Below the pieces are notes generated by a model. That model searched no databases. It was not told the DNA's origin and saw only the letters and a list, made by a program, of their open reading frames with translations. From JAPOXR01 sp964291445 (GTDB lineage Bacteria; Pseudomonadota; Alphaproteobacteria; Rhodobacterales; Rhodobacteraceae), in contig OZ219864.1 in the NCBI GenBank assembly GCA_964291445.2, positions 434,001 through 498,000 on the forward strand: DNA of 64,000 nt, written 5' to 3'. Position numbers and translations under genes: made by a program. Positions 63,277-64,000 of this stretch are shown piece after piece. Positions within the stretch are counted from its first letter, which is position 1. Each line of letters starts with the position of its first letter.

Positions 63277-64000
63277 ATGGTCCGTTTTCTGCTTAGGCGA
63301 CTTTCGCTGATGGTTCTCACGGTCTTCGCGATCACCGTGATTTCCTTCTTCATCATCGTCCTTCCTCCGGGCGATTTCGTGGACCGGCTGGTTCTCGAGG
63401 CCAACCAGTATGGCGAGAATTTCGAGCCACACGAGATCGAGGATCTGCGCCGCATCTACGGTTTGGATCGCAGCGCTGTCGAACAGTATTTCATCTGGAT
63501 GGAGAACATGCTGTTTCGCGGCGATTTCGGCTACTCGTTTGGCTGGGATCTGCCGGTCTCTCAGCTCATCGGCCAGCGCCTGGGGCTGACAACCATGCTC
63601 TCGATCGTGACCCTGCTGTTCATCTGGGTGGTGGCCATTCCGATCGGGATCTACTCGGCGATCCGCAAATACTCGCTGGGCGATTACGTGTTCACCTTCC
63701 TCGGTTTCATCGGCCTTGCAGTCCCGAATTTCCTGCTGGCGCTGGTGCTGCTCTACGTGTCCTTCCGATATCTGGGGCAGAGTGTCGGCGGGCTGTTTTC
63801 GCCGGAATATGTCAATGCGCCCTGGTCGGTGGACCGGGTTCTGGACCTGTTGTCGCATTTGTGGATACCAACCATCGTTCTCGGTACCGCCGGAACCGCG
63901 GAGATCATCAGGAAGATCCGCGCCAACCTCCTGGACGAATTGCATCGCCCCTATGTCATGACCGCGCGGGTCAAGGGGCTGGCCGAGACCCGGCTGCTGA
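63277..64000 (+). CDS. ABC transporter permease (DppB/OppB-like), cut by window end
   Basis: At least 241 residues from the ATG at 63277; the 3' end lies outside the window. Begins MVRFLLRRLSLMVLTVFAITVISFF, the usual first helix of DppB-type permeases. LPPGDFVDRL, the periplasmic loop RRIYGLDRSAVEQYFIWMENMLFRGDFGYSF, and four further helices follow. Near the cut end is the EAA-type loop (ARVKGLAETRLL) that contacts the ATPase. It forms the inner-membrane channel with a second permease expected downstream. Confidence 0.92.
   Translation, partial: MVRFLLRRLSLMVLTVFAITVISFFIIVLPPGDFVDRLVLEANQYGENFEPHEIEDLRRIYGLDRSAVEQYFIWMENMLFRGDFGYSFGWDLPVSQLIGQRLGLTTMLSIVTLLFIWVVAIPIGIYSAIRKYSLGDYVFTFLGFIGLAVPNFLLALVLLYVSFRYLGQSVGGLFSPEYVNAPWSVDRVLDLLSHLWIPTIVLGTAGTAEIIRKIRANLLDELHRPYVMTARVKGLAETRLL

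Overview
The window is a high-GC bacterial chromosome segment (judged by eye, not computed). It most likely comes from an alphaproteobacterium. The evidence is the gene neighbourhoods: a split serCA / serB serine locus, holA, a pmbA-DUF4170-waaA-lpxK block, a DsbA-like gene and DUF721 back to back with mutY, DUF3572, and an FAD-dependent oxidoreductase fused to SelD. Lipid A/Kdo genes and an autotransporter barrel show an outer membrane. Two stretches, at the far left (about 1-640) and about 60.3-60.9 kb, are visibly AT-richer and may be acquired.

Layout. 0.2-4.6 kb: a small nuclease-like gene, a frameshifted NAD(P)-binding protein, septation protein A, a pRiA4b ORF-3 protein and an ornithine cyclodeaminase-family gene. 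4.7-6.85 kb: a complete ISAs1-type insertion sequence with 17-bp inverted ends and a 10-bp target duplication. Its transposase carries an N-terminal DUF4338 (DruA-like) domain, and it sits just upstream of an argE-like deacetylase. 8-13 kb: an Atm1-type ABC exporter, a small HTH protein, an aldo/keto reductase and an SDR. 13.3-17.4 kb: the whole phosphorylated serine pathway (serA, serC, serB). 17.5-24.8 kb: holA, GST, a DUF2125-like secreted protein, pmbA, DUF4170, waaA and lpxK. 24.8-28.9 kb: a DsbA-like thiol oxidoreductase, DUF721, mutY, small secreted proteins and a membrane-anchored winged-helix protein. 28.9-32.4 kb: tRNA-Arg(CCU), then mnmH/selU and an oxidoreductase-SelD fusion tail to tail. 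Together these two can make selenophosphate and put it into tRNA. 32.6-37.8 kb: DUF3572, a HAD phosphatase, a non-pyrrolysine MttB homologue and pheT without pheS.

38.7-55.7 kb is the most unusual part. One minus-strand locus of about 15.5 kb encodes a giant Calx-beta-repeat surface protein ending in an autotransporter beta-barrel. It is open for 3,494 codons and is then broken by a dense cluster of frame changes at 41.2-43.9 kb before the barrel. Directly upstream, overlapping by ATGA, lies a truncated paralogue whose 5' coding end carries a run of 12 G, a classical slippage tract. The two genes look like a recombining, possibly phase-variable surface-antigen locus.

56.9-64 kb: pyruvate kinase, a HAD-domain protein, a small Cys-rich secreted protein, and the start of a peptide/opine-type ABC importer operon (binding protein, strong intercistronic hairpin, permease cut by the window end).

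Several genes (the NAD(P)-binding protein, waaA, lpxK, the giant gene) carry single-base frame breaks, two of them in or beside G/C runs. Residual sequencing errors in a draft or long-read assembly are therefore as likely as real gene decay.
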